Assembly: GCA_964559125.1 (NCBI GenBank)
Contig: CAZLGW010000002.1
Location: forward strand, 62,001 to 126,000
Direction of reading: 5' to 3'
DNA: 64,000 nucleotides
Source of the DNA: Ravibacter sp964559125
Lineage (GTDB): Bacteria; Bacteroidota; Bacteroidia; Cytophagales; Spirosomataceae
The notes below the pieces were generated by a model. It was not told where the DNA came from. It made no database searches and saw only the letters and a program-made list of their open reading frames with translations. Shown here in pieces: positions 1 through 8,147 of the stretch. A program made the position numbers and the translations under genes. Numbering within the stretch: position 1 is the first letter of the stretch; each line of letters opens with the position of its first letter.

Positions 1-200
1 GGCAGTTGCTGACTGCTGTTGTAGAGTACGCCAGATCGGAGGGAGCGACAGAATTGAGGCTCAATGTCAACCGCCATAACCCGGCCCGGTATTTTTATGA
101 AAAAATGGGCTTCACAGTTTTGTACGAAGAAGATGTACCGATAGGCGGCTATTGGATGAATGATTACGTAATGGGGAAAATGCTGAAGGAACCTAGCTGA
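1..200 (+). CDS. GNAT N-acetyltransferase, C-terminal fragment
   Basis: This is the end of a gene that begins before the window; the frame is open from base 3. The visible part carries the closing half of a GNAT fold: a strand with LRLNVN, then the N-x-x-A-x-x-F/Y-Y-E-K-M-G-F motif (ARYFYEKMGF) that closes the acetyl-CoA site in this superfamily, then a final strand ending in YVMGKML. GNAT enzymes move an acetyl group from acetyl-CoA to an amine; the substrate cannot be told from this part. The TTG at base 6 is not a credible start because the domain is incomplete there. Confidence 0.8.
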   Translation, partial: QLLTAVVEYARSEGATELRLNVNRHNPARYFYEKMGFTVLYEEDVPIGGYWMNDYVMGKMLKEPS

Positions 201-356
201 GGTAATTTGGAATATCCTGGATAGGTATTTGGATAGACAGCACGTGCCGTTTACTAAATCCGGGTTGCGTCGTGGCCCGACTAATGCCTAATTTTGAGGA
301 CTGTCTGCCGCTAGTTTACAAAAAAGGCAACAATCAACCACTTAACCATTTATTCT

Positions 357-647
357 ATGAATATGAAAAAAGCAATCATTTTATCTGTAGGCCTGGCCAT
401 ACTTTTATCAGGAGGGTGCAGGAAGAACCCATTGAACCCGCTTAATGCCGCTGCATGCGCTTCAAACGCCCAAAAGGTGTCAGATGCTGCCCTTAAGTTT
501 AGTAGTAGCCCCACAAATGCCAATTGCGAGGCTTACAAGAAGGAGATAGTGGCTTTCGTCAAAAGCTGTCCGGCCTACTATACTGCAGTTGAAAAAAAGG
601 AACTGGAAGAATTTGCCAAGGAGCCTTGCGATATTGAGGAAAACTAA
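357..647 (+). CDS. Small hypothetical lipoprotein
   Basis: A 96-residue protein with a lipoprotein signal: two lysines, a hydrophobic stretch and the lipobox LLSGGC, which places the lipidated Cys at about residue 21. The mature part has several further Cys residues (ACASNAQ, NCEAY, SCPAY, PCDIEEN), so disulfides in the periplasm are likely. No known domain is recognised. A second ATG six bases downstream (363) could equally be the start. Its stop codon interlocks with the stop of the convergent PQQ dehydrogenase gene (CTAA on the plus strand holds both stops). Confidence 0.65.
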   Translation: MNMKKAIILSVGLAILLSGGCRKNPLNPLNAAACASNAQKVSDAALKFSSSPTNANCEAYKKEIVAFVKSCPAYYTAVEKKELEEFAKEPCDIEEN

Positions 648-2782
648 GGCAGGGCAAACGCGACGTAACTGTTGCCCTTCCTGGTTCCGAGTTTCGTGCC
701 ACCACAGGCAATAACAACGTATTGGCGTCCCCGGAACGAGTAGGTGGCAGGGGTAGCGAACCCGCTGGCGGGAAGCGTTGTTTCCCACAATAGTTTTCCT
801 GTACGGCGGTCGAAAGCCCTGAATTTCCCGTCTTTTGTCGCAGCGATAAAGAGCAGCCCGTTTTCGGTGACCAGCGGACCGCCGTAATTTTCCAGCCCGG
901 TAGTGGGGATTCCCGAAGCCTTTAACGAATCGAGCTCGCCCAGGGGGACTTTCCAGAGGTATTCCCCCGTATTCAGATCTATTGCATTGAGGGTACCCCA
1001 CGGAGGGCTGATCGCCGGTAATCCGTTTTTGTCCAGGAATTTATGGTACCCGGTACTTTTATATGGCATTTGCTTTTTCCGGCTCCCGGTTTCAGCTGCA
1101 AGCTCTGTTTTTTCTTCACCGAGCAGGAAGTCAATCAGTGATTGTTTTTCGGCAGCAGTGAGTTGGGTGAACCCCGGCATCATTCCCTTGCCGCCCGAAA
1201 TGATCTGGTTTATATATTGCCTGTTTTGACGTTTTCCGATATCTACAAGCGACGGGTATCCGCTTTCGGCGCTTCCGGAGCGGTCGTTCTGATGGCAGGC
1301 GGAGCAATACAACGTATAAGTTCTTTCTCCAGGGCTCAGGTGAGAGAGCATTCGTTCCTGGGGAGTTTCTACCATGGTCAGGACCCAGGGCATCTCGTTG
1401 CTGTTTACATATAAAATTCCCTTGTCGGGATCTGCCGCTGCACCGCCCCATTCGGCGCCCCCGTCAAACCCCGGAAATATCAGCGATCCCGTCAAAGAGG
1501 GGGGAGCAAAACTGCGTTTGTCTATTTTCCGGAAAACAGCCAGCAACTCCTCGCGGTCCGGGGAGTAAGAATTGATATCTTCTTCAGTAAGAAGGTGGCC
1601 TTGCCGGGCAAACGGAGCAGGTTTGGTGGGTATCGGCTGGGTCGGCCATACGTGCTCGCCGGGTAACCCTTCGGTAGGTACCGGTATCTCTTCTATAGGA
1701 AACAGGGACTCTCCTGTCTCGCGGTTGAAAAGGAATACATAGCCGTGTTTCGTGACCTGTGCAACAGCATCCACCGGTTTGCCGTTGTGACTTACCCTGA
1801 GGAGATTAGGCGGAGCGGGGAGGTCCCGGTCCCAGAGGTCGTGATGAATGGTCTGGAAATGCCATATTTTTTTGCCTGTCCGGAGATCAAGGGCGATCAG
1901 TGAGTTTGCGTAGAGGTTTTGCCCCTTCCGGTTGCCACCGTAAAAATCATAGGAAGTAGATCCGGTAGGAATAAAAATCATAGCCCGTTCGGTATCGATA
2001 GCCATTCCGGTCCAGTTGTTGGCAGCGCCGTTCTCTTCATTAAGATATGTATTTTCCGGGAAGGTTTCATACCCTTCCTCTCCGGGGTAGGGAATGGTAT
2101 GGAAGGTCCAGATATGCTTGCCTGTACCGGCGTCAAACGCCCTTATGTCGCCAGGAGCGGCATCGGTATCTTCCGACAGTCTCACAGATAGCACGAGCAT
2201 GTTTTCAAAAAGGGCGGGCGGTGTAGTGGAAACCACGTATTTGTCGAGCGCATTCTCCGGGTAACCGGTTCTCAGGTCTAATTTTCCGCCATCTGCAAAA
2301 CTGGTTGCCGGCTTACCTGTCAGGGCGTCTAGGGCATAGAGATGATGGCCTATCCCAATGAAGATCCTTTTGTCTTTTCCCTTCTCCCAGTACGTAACTC
2401 CCCGGCTTACATGTGACCATTTCTTCAGGGTATCGCCGAATGTCCATATTTCTTTACCGGTCCCGGCATGAACGGCAAATGCATGGACACCGGGTGTGAC
2501 CCCGTAAAGGATGCTGTCGATAATAATAGGGGATGTCTGCATCTGGCCGCTATCAGGCGTACTGTAGGTCCAGGCAGTTTCCAGCAGCGAAACATTCTCA
2601 GGAGTGATCTGGTCGAGCCTGCTGAAATGATTGCGATCGGGGCCGCCCAGGTATTCCCGCCATTGTCTATATCTGTCGGGTTCTGTCCGGCACGAAAAAA
2701 AAGCAAGGAACAGCGGCATGGCCAGATAGCTGACGACGGGCAGCTTACGCCCGCGGCGGTAGAAAGAGCGAGGTCGTTTCAC
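644..2782 (-). CDS. PQQ-dependent dehydrogenase lipoprotein with inserted cytochrome c domain
   Basis: A 712-residue quinoprotein of the glucose/alcohol dehydrogenase beta-propeller family. These enzymes oxidise sugars or alcohols in the periplasm with pyrroloquinoline quinone and pass electrons to the respiratory chain. The N-terminus has a basic, hydrophobic signal ending in a lipobox with Cys31. Propeller repeats (AxDxxTGKxxW types) occupy about 60-470 and resume at about 585-712. A haem motif CSACH lies at about 493-497, with a possible Met ligand in GMMPGF near 535, so a small cytochrome c domain is inserted between propeller blades. The HHDLWDRDLPAPPNL segment near 313 is typical of membrane-type family members. 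The substrate is not predictable. The gene is divergent from a Crp/Fnr regulator, a plausible but unproven regulator. Confidence 0.88.
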   Translation of the reverse strand: MKRPRSFYRRGRKLPVVSYLAMPLFLAFFSCRTEPDRYRQWREYLGGPDRNHFSRLDQITPENVSLLETAWTYSTPDSGQMQTSPIIIDSILYGVTPGVHAFAVHAGTGKEIWTFGDTLKKWSHVSRGVTYWEKGKDKRIFIGIGHHLYALDALTGKPATSFADGGKLDLRTGYPENALDKYVVSTTPPALFENMLVLSVRLSEDTDAAPGDIRAFDAGTGKHIWTFHTIPYPGEEGYETFPENTYLNEENGAANNWTGMAIDTERAMIFIPTGSTSYDFYGGNRKGQNLYANSLIALDLRTGKKIWHFQTIHHDLWDRDLPAPPNLLRVSHNGKPVDAVAQVTKHGYVFLFNRETGESLFPIEEIPVPTEGLPGEHVWPTQPIPTKPAPFARQGHLLTEEDINSYSPDREELLAVFRKIDKRSFAPPSLTGSLIFPGFDGGAEWGGAAADPDKGILYVNSNEMPWVLTMVETPQERMLSHLSPGERTYTLYCSACHQNDRSGSAESGYPSLVDIGKRQNRQYINQIISGGKGMMPGFTQLTAAEKQSLIDFLLGEEKTELAAETGSRKKQMPYKSTGYHKFLDKNGLPAISPPWGTLNAIDLNTGEYLWKVPLGELDSLKASGIPTTGLENYGGPLVTENGLLFIAATKDGKFRAFDRRTGKLLWETTLPASGFATPATYSFRGRQYVVIACGGTKLGTRKGNSYVAFALP

Positions 2783-2947
2783 GGAGTGTTTTTGTATGAA
2801 TTTAATACCGCAAATAGCGCTTTTGAAACCTGGAAACTAACTGAAATAAGTAGTGATGCGGCCTTTTCTACTACAGGTAACTGCGTGAATGAATAAAAGG
2901 CTTATCCCGGCAGGCCGCAGGCTGCGTTTTCACTAAAAAGGAATTCC

Positions 2948-2955
2948 TATCTTTA
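2948..2955 (+). promoter_or_regulatory. Putative promoter of the Crp/Fnr gene
   Basis: TATCTTTA matches the Bacteroidota -7 consensus TAnnTTTG at all but the last base. A TTTT element (2927-2930) lies 17 bases upstream as a possible -33 box. The ATG of the regulator is about 20 bases downstream. Confidence 0.4.
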
Positions 2956-2975
2956 CCCAATATACCGACAGAATA

Positions 2976-3569
2976 ATGGTTGAAAGTTTTAAAGATTACC
3001 TGGCGCGTTATGCGTCGGTATCTGAAAAGGAATATGAAGAGTTAAGGCCTCTTTTACGCTCCAGGCACTTCACTCCCGGCGAATTTGTTTTAATGGCCGG
3101 CGATGTCTGCAATTACCATTTTTTTGTTGAAAAAGGACTTTTGCGTTCCTATACTGTCGATCCCGGGGGAAAAGAACATATTATCCAGTTTGCACCTGAA
3201 AACTGGTTTATAGGCGACCGGGGCAGCTATTATTTCAGGGAGCCTTCCGAAATCAATATCCAGGCCATTGAACCGACGAACGTCGTGATGTTCGATCAGC
3301 TTTTCGTCGAGAAAGCAATGTGTACAAGCTCATCCTATAATATATTTAATGAGCGGCTCCTCCAGAATCATATCCGGCAACTGCAAAGCCGTATTAACCA
3401 ACTGCTAAGCGCGTCTGCAGAGCAGCGATACCTGCATTTTATTGAAACCTATTTTAACCTGACGTTGCGTGTCCCGCAATGGATGATAGCATCCTATCTC
3501 GGGATCACGCCCGAAAGCCTGAGCCGGGTACGCCGCGACCTTGCCACCAGGAACCAGAAGATTTCTTGA
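2976..3569 (+). CDS. Crp/Fnr family transcriptional regulator
   Basis: A 197-residue regulator. The N-terminal two thirds is a cyclic-nucleotide-binding-type beta-roll (FTPGEFVLMAGDVCNYHFFVEKGLLRSY), followed by a dimerisation helix and a C-terminal helix-turn-helix (PQWMIASYLGITPESLSRVRRD). This short layout is common in Bacteroidota, where many members do not bind cAMP. The PGEFV/GLLRSY segment lacks an obvious cAMP phosphate-binding RxA motif, so the effector is unknown. It is divergent from the PQQ dehydrogenase gene, and the 193-base gap between them is the natural place for an operator. Confidence 0.88.
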   Translation: MVESFKDYLARYASVSEKEYEELRPLLRSRHFTPGEFVLMAGDVCNYHFFVEKGLLRSYTVDPGGKEHIIQFAPENWFIGDRGSYYFREPSEINIQAIEPTNVVMFDQLFVEKAMCTSSSYNIFNERLLQNHIRQLQSRINQLLSASAEQRYLHFIETYFNLTLRVPQWMIASYLGITPESLSRVRRDLATRNQKIS

Positions 3570-3682
3570 TCTACATCAAGGTGTCGGGCGGGCTTATGGG
3601 CTTCTTTTGTGATATCGATAGATTTTAAATATCTGAGCGATAACACGGGACGCTACGGGTCTTTTGACAAGGAGTAAAATGG

Positions 3683-4645
3683 TTATTGATCCGGTTCCGG
3701 ACGAACCTGCGGCAGCGGTCGGGCGGTAGCCTCCTTTGAGTCGTCTTCATAGGGTGTCTCGCTCATCTCCAGCTCAGGCTGTCCCGCATCTACCCAGCAC
3801 GTATACCAAAGATCTCCCGTCAGCCTGATCGCCGCTTTCATCTGGCGTTCGACCTGGCCGGCCAGGTCGTCGTGATATTTCCCGGCGAACTCTGCGGACT
3901 GAAGCCTGACCATCACATTATTGCGTAGTTCGTGGCTGTAAAGCCTGTCTTTTGGTATCGCCCCGCTTGTTTTTCTTTCCAGCCGCAATACGCTGTCGCA
4001 ACTGGCGTGGGTACGGAATACTGTTTCCCATATTGTCTCCGAAGGGTTATCTATGTACCGGACGGCTCCTGTCCAGAGATCGTAATGTTCGGCATAGAGC
4101 TCAGGAAGCCTCGATTCCCAGAAGGCGTGGATACCCTCTTGTCCTGTAAGCTGGCCATTATAGTTGCGGGTGGTGTGCAGCGGGACATGGATATCCGCAA
4201 TATAGTGTCCCATATCTGTTGCCAGCTTTATAATAAGCGCTTTATTCCTGTTCCGGAAGGCTTCCGTGAGACGGTACACATGCTGCTGAAGATGCCATGG
4301 GGCGATCCCGTGCTTTCTCAGACTATCTTCTCCGAACTTCCTGACGGCGCTGTTCCAGTCCCTGGGCAGAAATGCCAGGCTGTCGCCATAGGCATCCAGG
4401 TCTATATAGTGCTTTTCGGCTTCTCCTACAACGGAATAACGTCTCCGGTCGGGATTCACGGCATTCTCTGCAATGATGTCTATATTCTTTTTGAATAGCG
4501 GGGCCATCGCGGGCGGAAGCCGGTAAACCGCCATGCGGTTGATGAATTTATGCGCCCAGAATCCCCAGATAAGAGGAGATGATGAAACTTCAGGCTGGTA
4601 AAGGAAAAGTAACAGGAATGTGCAGGAGCGAGTCAGTACAGTCAT
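3683..4645 (-). CDS. Zinc-dependent phospholipase C / S1-P1 nuclease-like protein
   Basis: A 320-residue secreted protein. After a hydrophobic N-terminus it begins WGFWAHKFINRMAV, the Trp/His-rich N-terminus that forms the first zinc site in the phospholipase C / P1 nuclease fold. Later metal-binding motifs are visible: HYIDLD near residue 85, MGHYIADIHVPLH near 165-177 and a GIHAFWES segment near 190. Family members hydrolyse phosphodiesters (phospholipids or nucleic acids) at a trinuclear zinc site. Which substrate applies here cannot be decided. The C-terminus is acidic and low in complexity. It stands alone; the ung gene lies upstream on the same strand. Confidence 0.78.
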   Translation of the reverse strand: MTVLTRSCTFLLLFLYQPEVSSSPLIWGFWAHKFINRMAVYRLPPAMAPLFKKNIDIIAENAVNPDRRRYSVVGEAEKHYIDLDAYGDSLAFLPRDWNSAVRKFGEDSLRKHGIAPWHLQQHVYRLTEAFRNRNKALIIKLATDMGHYIADIHVPLHTTRNYNGQLTGQEGIHAFWESRLPELYAEHYDLWTGAVRYIDNPSETIWETVFRTHASCDSVLRLERKTSGAIPKDRLYSHELRNNVMVRLQSAEFAGKYHDDLAGQVERQMKAAIRLTGDLWYTCWVDAGQPELEMSETPYEDDSKEATARPLPQVRPEPDQ

Positions 4646-4918
4646 AAGTATGCATGTTTGATAGGGCTAAAAAAATATAGTATGACCGGGCTGTTGGTTG
4701 CATATGCCCGGAAAGACAGCTTCTAAAAATAAATATACACAAATTTTTATACAAAAAGTTCTAAATTTATTTTCTTTGCGTATATTTACATAATAATCCG
4801 GCAGATTAACCTGTAACAGGTACAGGATCTGTCTTCCCGACGGCCTTTGTCAGCTGCTCAGATCGGTTGCAAAGCGTTGTTCAGGTATGTTGATTAAATA
4901 AAGAGAGATAGATGGTGG
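4646..4918. other. AT-rich intergenic region, possible small RNA
   Basis: About 300 bases without a protein gene between the phospholipase-like gene and ung. The part at 4720-4790 is very AT-rich and includes a weak promoter-like TTTCTTTG. The next 130 bases are of normal composition, contain short self-complementary stretches (CCTGTAACAGG at 4810-4820) and run into a hairpin followed by eight T on the plus strand. This could be a small plus-strand RNA of about 150-170 nt, but it could also be no more than leader and terminator sequence. No known RNA family is recognised. Confidence 0.3.
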
Positions 4919-4953
4919 AAAAATGGCAGCCCGTGATGGCCGCCATTTTTTTT
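4919..4953. terminator. Bidirectional intrinsic terminator at the end of ung
   Basis: AAAAATGGC (4919-4927) pairs with GCCATTTTT (4942-4950), with further partial pairing inside. T-runs follow on both strands: eight T on plus at 4946-4953 and five on minus. The hairpin directly abuts the ung stop codon. Confidence 0.7.
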
Positions 4954-5617
4954 ACCAGTCGATCGGCGTTAACCCTTGCTGCCGCAGGTAATCGTTGGCT
5001 TTGCTGAAATGCCTGTTGCCAAACCATCCGCCGGACGAAGCGGCCATTGGAGAGGGGTGCTTGGAAGTGAGGACAAGGTGTCTCTCGTGAGAGATCATGC
5101 GCCCTTTTTCCTGGGCGTATCTTCCCCATAGCATGAAAACTACGCTTGTTTTCTCATCTGATATTTTTTTAATTACTGCGTCGGTGAAGGTTTCCCAGCC
5201 CTTTCCCTGGTGAGAGCCTGCCTGACCCGCACGTACGGTCAGAGTTGCGTTGAGGAGCAGCACTCCCTGTACCGCCCAGCGCTCGAGGTTACCCGAAACC
5301 GGGACCGGCTTGCCGGTATCGTCCTGTATCTCCTTGAAAATATTAAGCAGGGAAGGCGGCTTTGGTATCCCGTCATTTACCGAGAAGCAAAGCCCGTTGG
5401 CCTGCCCGGCTCCGTGGTAGGGATCCTGCCCCAGTATCACTATTTTGCAGTTTCCGAACGGGCATTTGTCAAAGGCGTTGAAAATAAGTTTTCCGGGCGG
5501 GTATACTCTGCCGGTAGCATATTCGGTTTTAACGAAGTTGATGAGATCGACGAAATAAGGCTTTTCGAACTCATCTCTCAGTCTTTCCTTCCATGAAGGT
5601 TCTATTTTTACGTCCAT
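4952..5617 (-). CDS. ung: Uracil-DNA glycosylase
   Basis: A 221-residue family 1 UDG that removes uracil from DNA to start base excision repair. The water-activating motif GQDPYHG is at about residues 63-69, the uracil-binding LLLNATLTV near 120, and the DNA-intercalating loop HPSPMAASSGGWFG near 187-200. Length is normal for the family. It is a single gene: a terminator follows it directly and apaG is divergent upstream. Confidence 0.97.
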   Translation of the reverse strand: MDVKIEPSWKERLRDEFEKPYFVDLINFVKTEYATGRVYPPGKLIFNAFDKCPFGNCKIVILGQDPYHGAGQANGLCFSVNDGIPKPPSLLNIFKEIQDDTGKPVPVSGNLERWAVQGVLLLNATLTVRAGQAGSHQGKGWETFTDAVIKKISDEKTSVVFMLWGRYAQEKGRMISHERHLVLTSKHPSPMAASSGGWFGNRHFSKANDYLRQQGLTPIDW

Positions 5618-5767
5618 TGTCTGAAGGTCTGGAAAGAAAATTTTTTAGTCTGCCACGATCTCCCGGATGGTAGAATGACGGGCAATGAAACTGCAAAATA
5701 ATTGATTGAAACTTTTATTGTTTAGTATCGGTTACTAAATTCGTTAAAAGTATTTCCCGAACATCAG

Positions 5768-6154
5768 ATGGTTTCAGAGGTAACAGAGGGCGTCAGGGTA
5801 AGTGTACTTACCGAGTATCAGCCGGAATATTCCAACCCGGTGAAGGCTCACTTCGTGTTCACTTATAAGATTACCATAGAAAACAGGAGCACGCAGACCG
5901 TTCAGTTGATGAGGCGGCACTGGCATGTATTCGATTCTAATTACAAGTACTATGAGGTGGAGGGAGAAGGTGTGGTAGGCCAGCAGCCCGTCCTTGAGCC
6001 CGGAGAGGTACATGAGTACGTATCCGGCTGTAACCTGAGCTCAGGACTTGGTAAGATGAAAGGAACTTACCTGATGGAACGGCTTGTCGACGGTTACACT
6101 TTCAGGGTAGTGATCCCGGAATTTATTTTGGCAGCTCCGTATATACTCAATTAA
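5768..6154 (+). CDS. apaG: ApaG family protein
   Basis: A 128-residue protein covering the complete ApaG/F-box-A-like beta-sandwich. Typical segments are FTYKITIENRS, MRRHWHVFDS, GVVGQQPVLEPGE, YVSGCNLSSGLGKMKGTY and FRVVIPEFILAAP. ApaG affects cobalt resistance and magnesium efflux in enterobacteria, but its molecular role is uncertain. A possible -7 box TAAATTCG (5736-5743) lies 24 bases upstream. The methyltransferase gene follows after 45 bases on the same strand and may be co-transcribed. Confidence 0.93.
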   Translation: MVSEVTEGVRVSVLTEYQPEYSNPVKAHFVFTYKITIENRSTQTVQLMRRHWHVFDSNYKYYEVEGEGVVGQQPVLEPGEVHEYVSGCNLSSGLGKMKGTYLMERLVDGYTFRVVIPEFILAAPYILN

Positions 6155-6199
6155 TGGCCGGCGCTTCGATATCGTTTTCAGTATTAATTTCCCATTCTT

Positions 6200-6976
6200 T
6201 TGATTCTGTCTTATTTAAAGCACCTGTTTCGTGCCGGGAATAAACATTCCGTCCATTCACCGTTTGTTTTCAGCCTGTACCGCGATGTTATATGTGAAAA
6301 GCAGGGCCGGAATTGCAGGTTTGATGATATTTCGGAACTGAGGTCGGAAATGAGAGCTTCCGGCCGGGAGATAGAAGTGCTTGATCTCGGGGCCGGTTCA
6401 AGGATCAATAAGTCAAACAGGCGCAGGATCAGCCAGATAGCAAAAAATGCAGAGAAGCCGGAAAAATTCGGGCGTTTGTTCTGTCGTCTTGCCACACACT
6501 TAAAGCCGCGTTATGTGGTTGAGCTGGGAACTTCGCTGGGTCTGACCACATTGTATTTCTCCAAAGCGATGCCCGGTGGACGGATTTATACCTTTGAAGG
6601 CTGTCCCGAAACTTCGAAGATCGCCGCAGAGAACTTCAGGAGAGCTTCAGCAGAGAATATCGAAATTATCACCGGCAACATTGACCTAACCCTAAAGCCG
6701 GCCCTGGAAGAACGGAACCTGCCGCTCGATATGGTGTATTTCGATGCTAACCACCGGTATGAACCCACCGTAAGGTATTTCCGGGAATGTCTTCCCTATG
6801 CGCACAATAACAGCCTTTTTATTTTTGACGATATATACTGGTCGCCCGGAATGACGAAAGCATGGGAAGAGATCAAGTCCCACCCGGAAGTTACCGTTAC
6901 GATCGATCTCTTCTGGATAGGACTTGTGTTTTTCCGGCAGGAACAGGTAAAAGAGAACTTTATCCTGAGATTTTAG
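6200..6976 (+). CDS. Class I SAM-dependent methyltransferase (O-methyltransferase-like)
   Basis: A 258-residue methyltransferase. The Rossmann motif I is seen as VVELGTSLGLTTLYFS near residue 110, followed by the acidic end of strand 2 (YTFEGCPE) and by DMVYFDANHRYEPT, the motif at the end of strand 4 in catechol-type O-methyltransferases. The N-terminal KHSVHSPFVFSLYRDV is a signature shared by a Bacteroidota-wide group of these proteins. The substrate is unknown. The only start that includes the conserved N-terminus is TTG at 6200. Confidence 0.82.
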   Translation: MILSYLKHLFRAGNKHSVHSPFVFSLYRDVICEKQGRNCRFDDISELRSEMRASGREIEVLDLGAGSRINKSNRRRISQIAKNAEKPEKFGRLFCRLATHLKPRYVVELGTSLGLTTLYFSKAMPGGRIYTFEGCPETSKIAAENFRRASAENIEIITGNIDLTLKPALEERNLPLDMVYFDANHRYEPTVRYFRECLPYAHNNSLFIFDDIYWSPGMTKAWEEIKSHPEVTVTIDLFWIGLVFFRQEQVKENFILRF

Positions 6977-6985
6977 AAAACTGAA

Positions 6986-7870
6986 CTAACCCGCGTATCT
7001 TACACCTTTCACTCCCCGTACGCCTACATTCCTGATCACAAATAATGAGCCGGCCAGCGGCTGCTTTTCGAGCTGCTCCTCCGACAGCCCTACCCTTGCC
7101 GAGGTAATATAGAGATCGGTAAAACCGGCCCCTCCGAAAGCAGCGGAAGTAATCCGCGCGGCGGGCAGCCCGATCTGGTCTATCATTTCGCCTTTATCAG
7201 GATCTACACGAATGATTTTCCAGCCATCCCATAAGGCGATCCAAAGCTTGTCTTCCGCATCGATGGTCATGCCGTCAGGAAAGCCGCTGCCTTCGGGAAC
7301 GGTGAATACAACCCTGCGGTTGGTGATCCCGGCAGTTTCCGCATCGAAATCGTAAGCGACTACCTCCCGGGTGGGGGAATCAATATAGTACATAGTATTC
7401 CCGGTGGAATCCCAGGCTAATCCGTTGGAACATCCTATCCCGGAAAGGCGGTGATGCACATTCCCGTCGGGATCGAGAACATAGAGATTACCGGTCGTTG
7501 CCGTTTCGGGGATATGCATCGTCCCTGCCCAGAAACGACCCTGCGGATCGCATTTACCGTCATTGAAGCGGTTTTCAGGGAGGTTGGATTCCGGATCGGC
7601 TATGAATCTTGAAGGTACATCACTCTCATTAAGCTCGTAAAAGCCATTTTGTAGCGCACCGATAAGTGTATCCCGGTTGGTCAGCACCACGGCGCCGGTC
7701 AGCTGCCCCGTCTGGAAGAAAGAATACTCTGATGTTTCCGGAGCAAAGGAGTGGACCTTCCCGTTGAGGATATCCAGCCAGATGATTCTTTGATTTTGTT
7801 CGTCCCAGAGCGGACCTTCGCCCAGCAGGCTTTTATGTTCTGTTACTGTCTCCCAGTTGGAATTAATCAT
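6986..7870 (-). CDS. SMP-30/gluconolactonase/LRE family protein
   Basis: A 294-residue six-bladed beta-propeller of the SMP-30 family, which hydrolyses sugar lactones or related esters at one divalent metal ion. The metal ligands are in place: Glu in GEGPLWD near residue 18, Asn in FNDGKCDP near 103, Asn in CSNGLAWD near 148 and Asp in FPDGMTID near 198. No signal peptide is seen, so it is probably cytoplasmic. It is divergent from xylulokinase, which fits an aldonolactone step in pentose or hexose oxidation, but the real substrate is not shown. Confidence 0.87.
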   Translation of the reverse strand: MINSNWETVTEHKSLLGEGPLWDEQNQRIIWLDILNGKVHSFAPETSEYSFFQTGQLTGAVVLTNRDTLIGALQNGFYELNESDVPSRFIADPESNLPENRFNDGKCDPQGRFWAGTMHIPETATTGNLYVLDPDGNVHHRLSGIGCSNGLAWDSTGNTMYYIDSPTREVVAYDFDAETAGITNRRVVFTVPEGSGFPDGMTIDAEDKLWIALWDGWKIIRVDPDKGEMIDQIGLPAARITSAAFGGAGFTDLYITSARVGLSEEQLEKQPLAGSLFVIRNVGVRGVKGVRYAG

Positions 7871-8147
7871 TTGTATGGAACTTTACTTTAATGGAAAATA
7901 TGTCCTTGTTATTCTAATATAAGGATGCACTGCTTAAAGATTACTGTATTTTGTGTTTAAAGGCTACCGACGGGATAGCTAAAACTCCCTCTCTTAAAGT
8001 GTACCCATGACATCTATCTGTTGGGAGTTTTAATAGAATGTCAGTAACTTGCCACTTGTTAAATAAATGAGGTAGAATGTGATTTATTTGGGATTCCGGG
8101 TGTGCTTCTGCTTCTTTTCGATATTGTAAAAAAAGCCTGTTAAGGTT

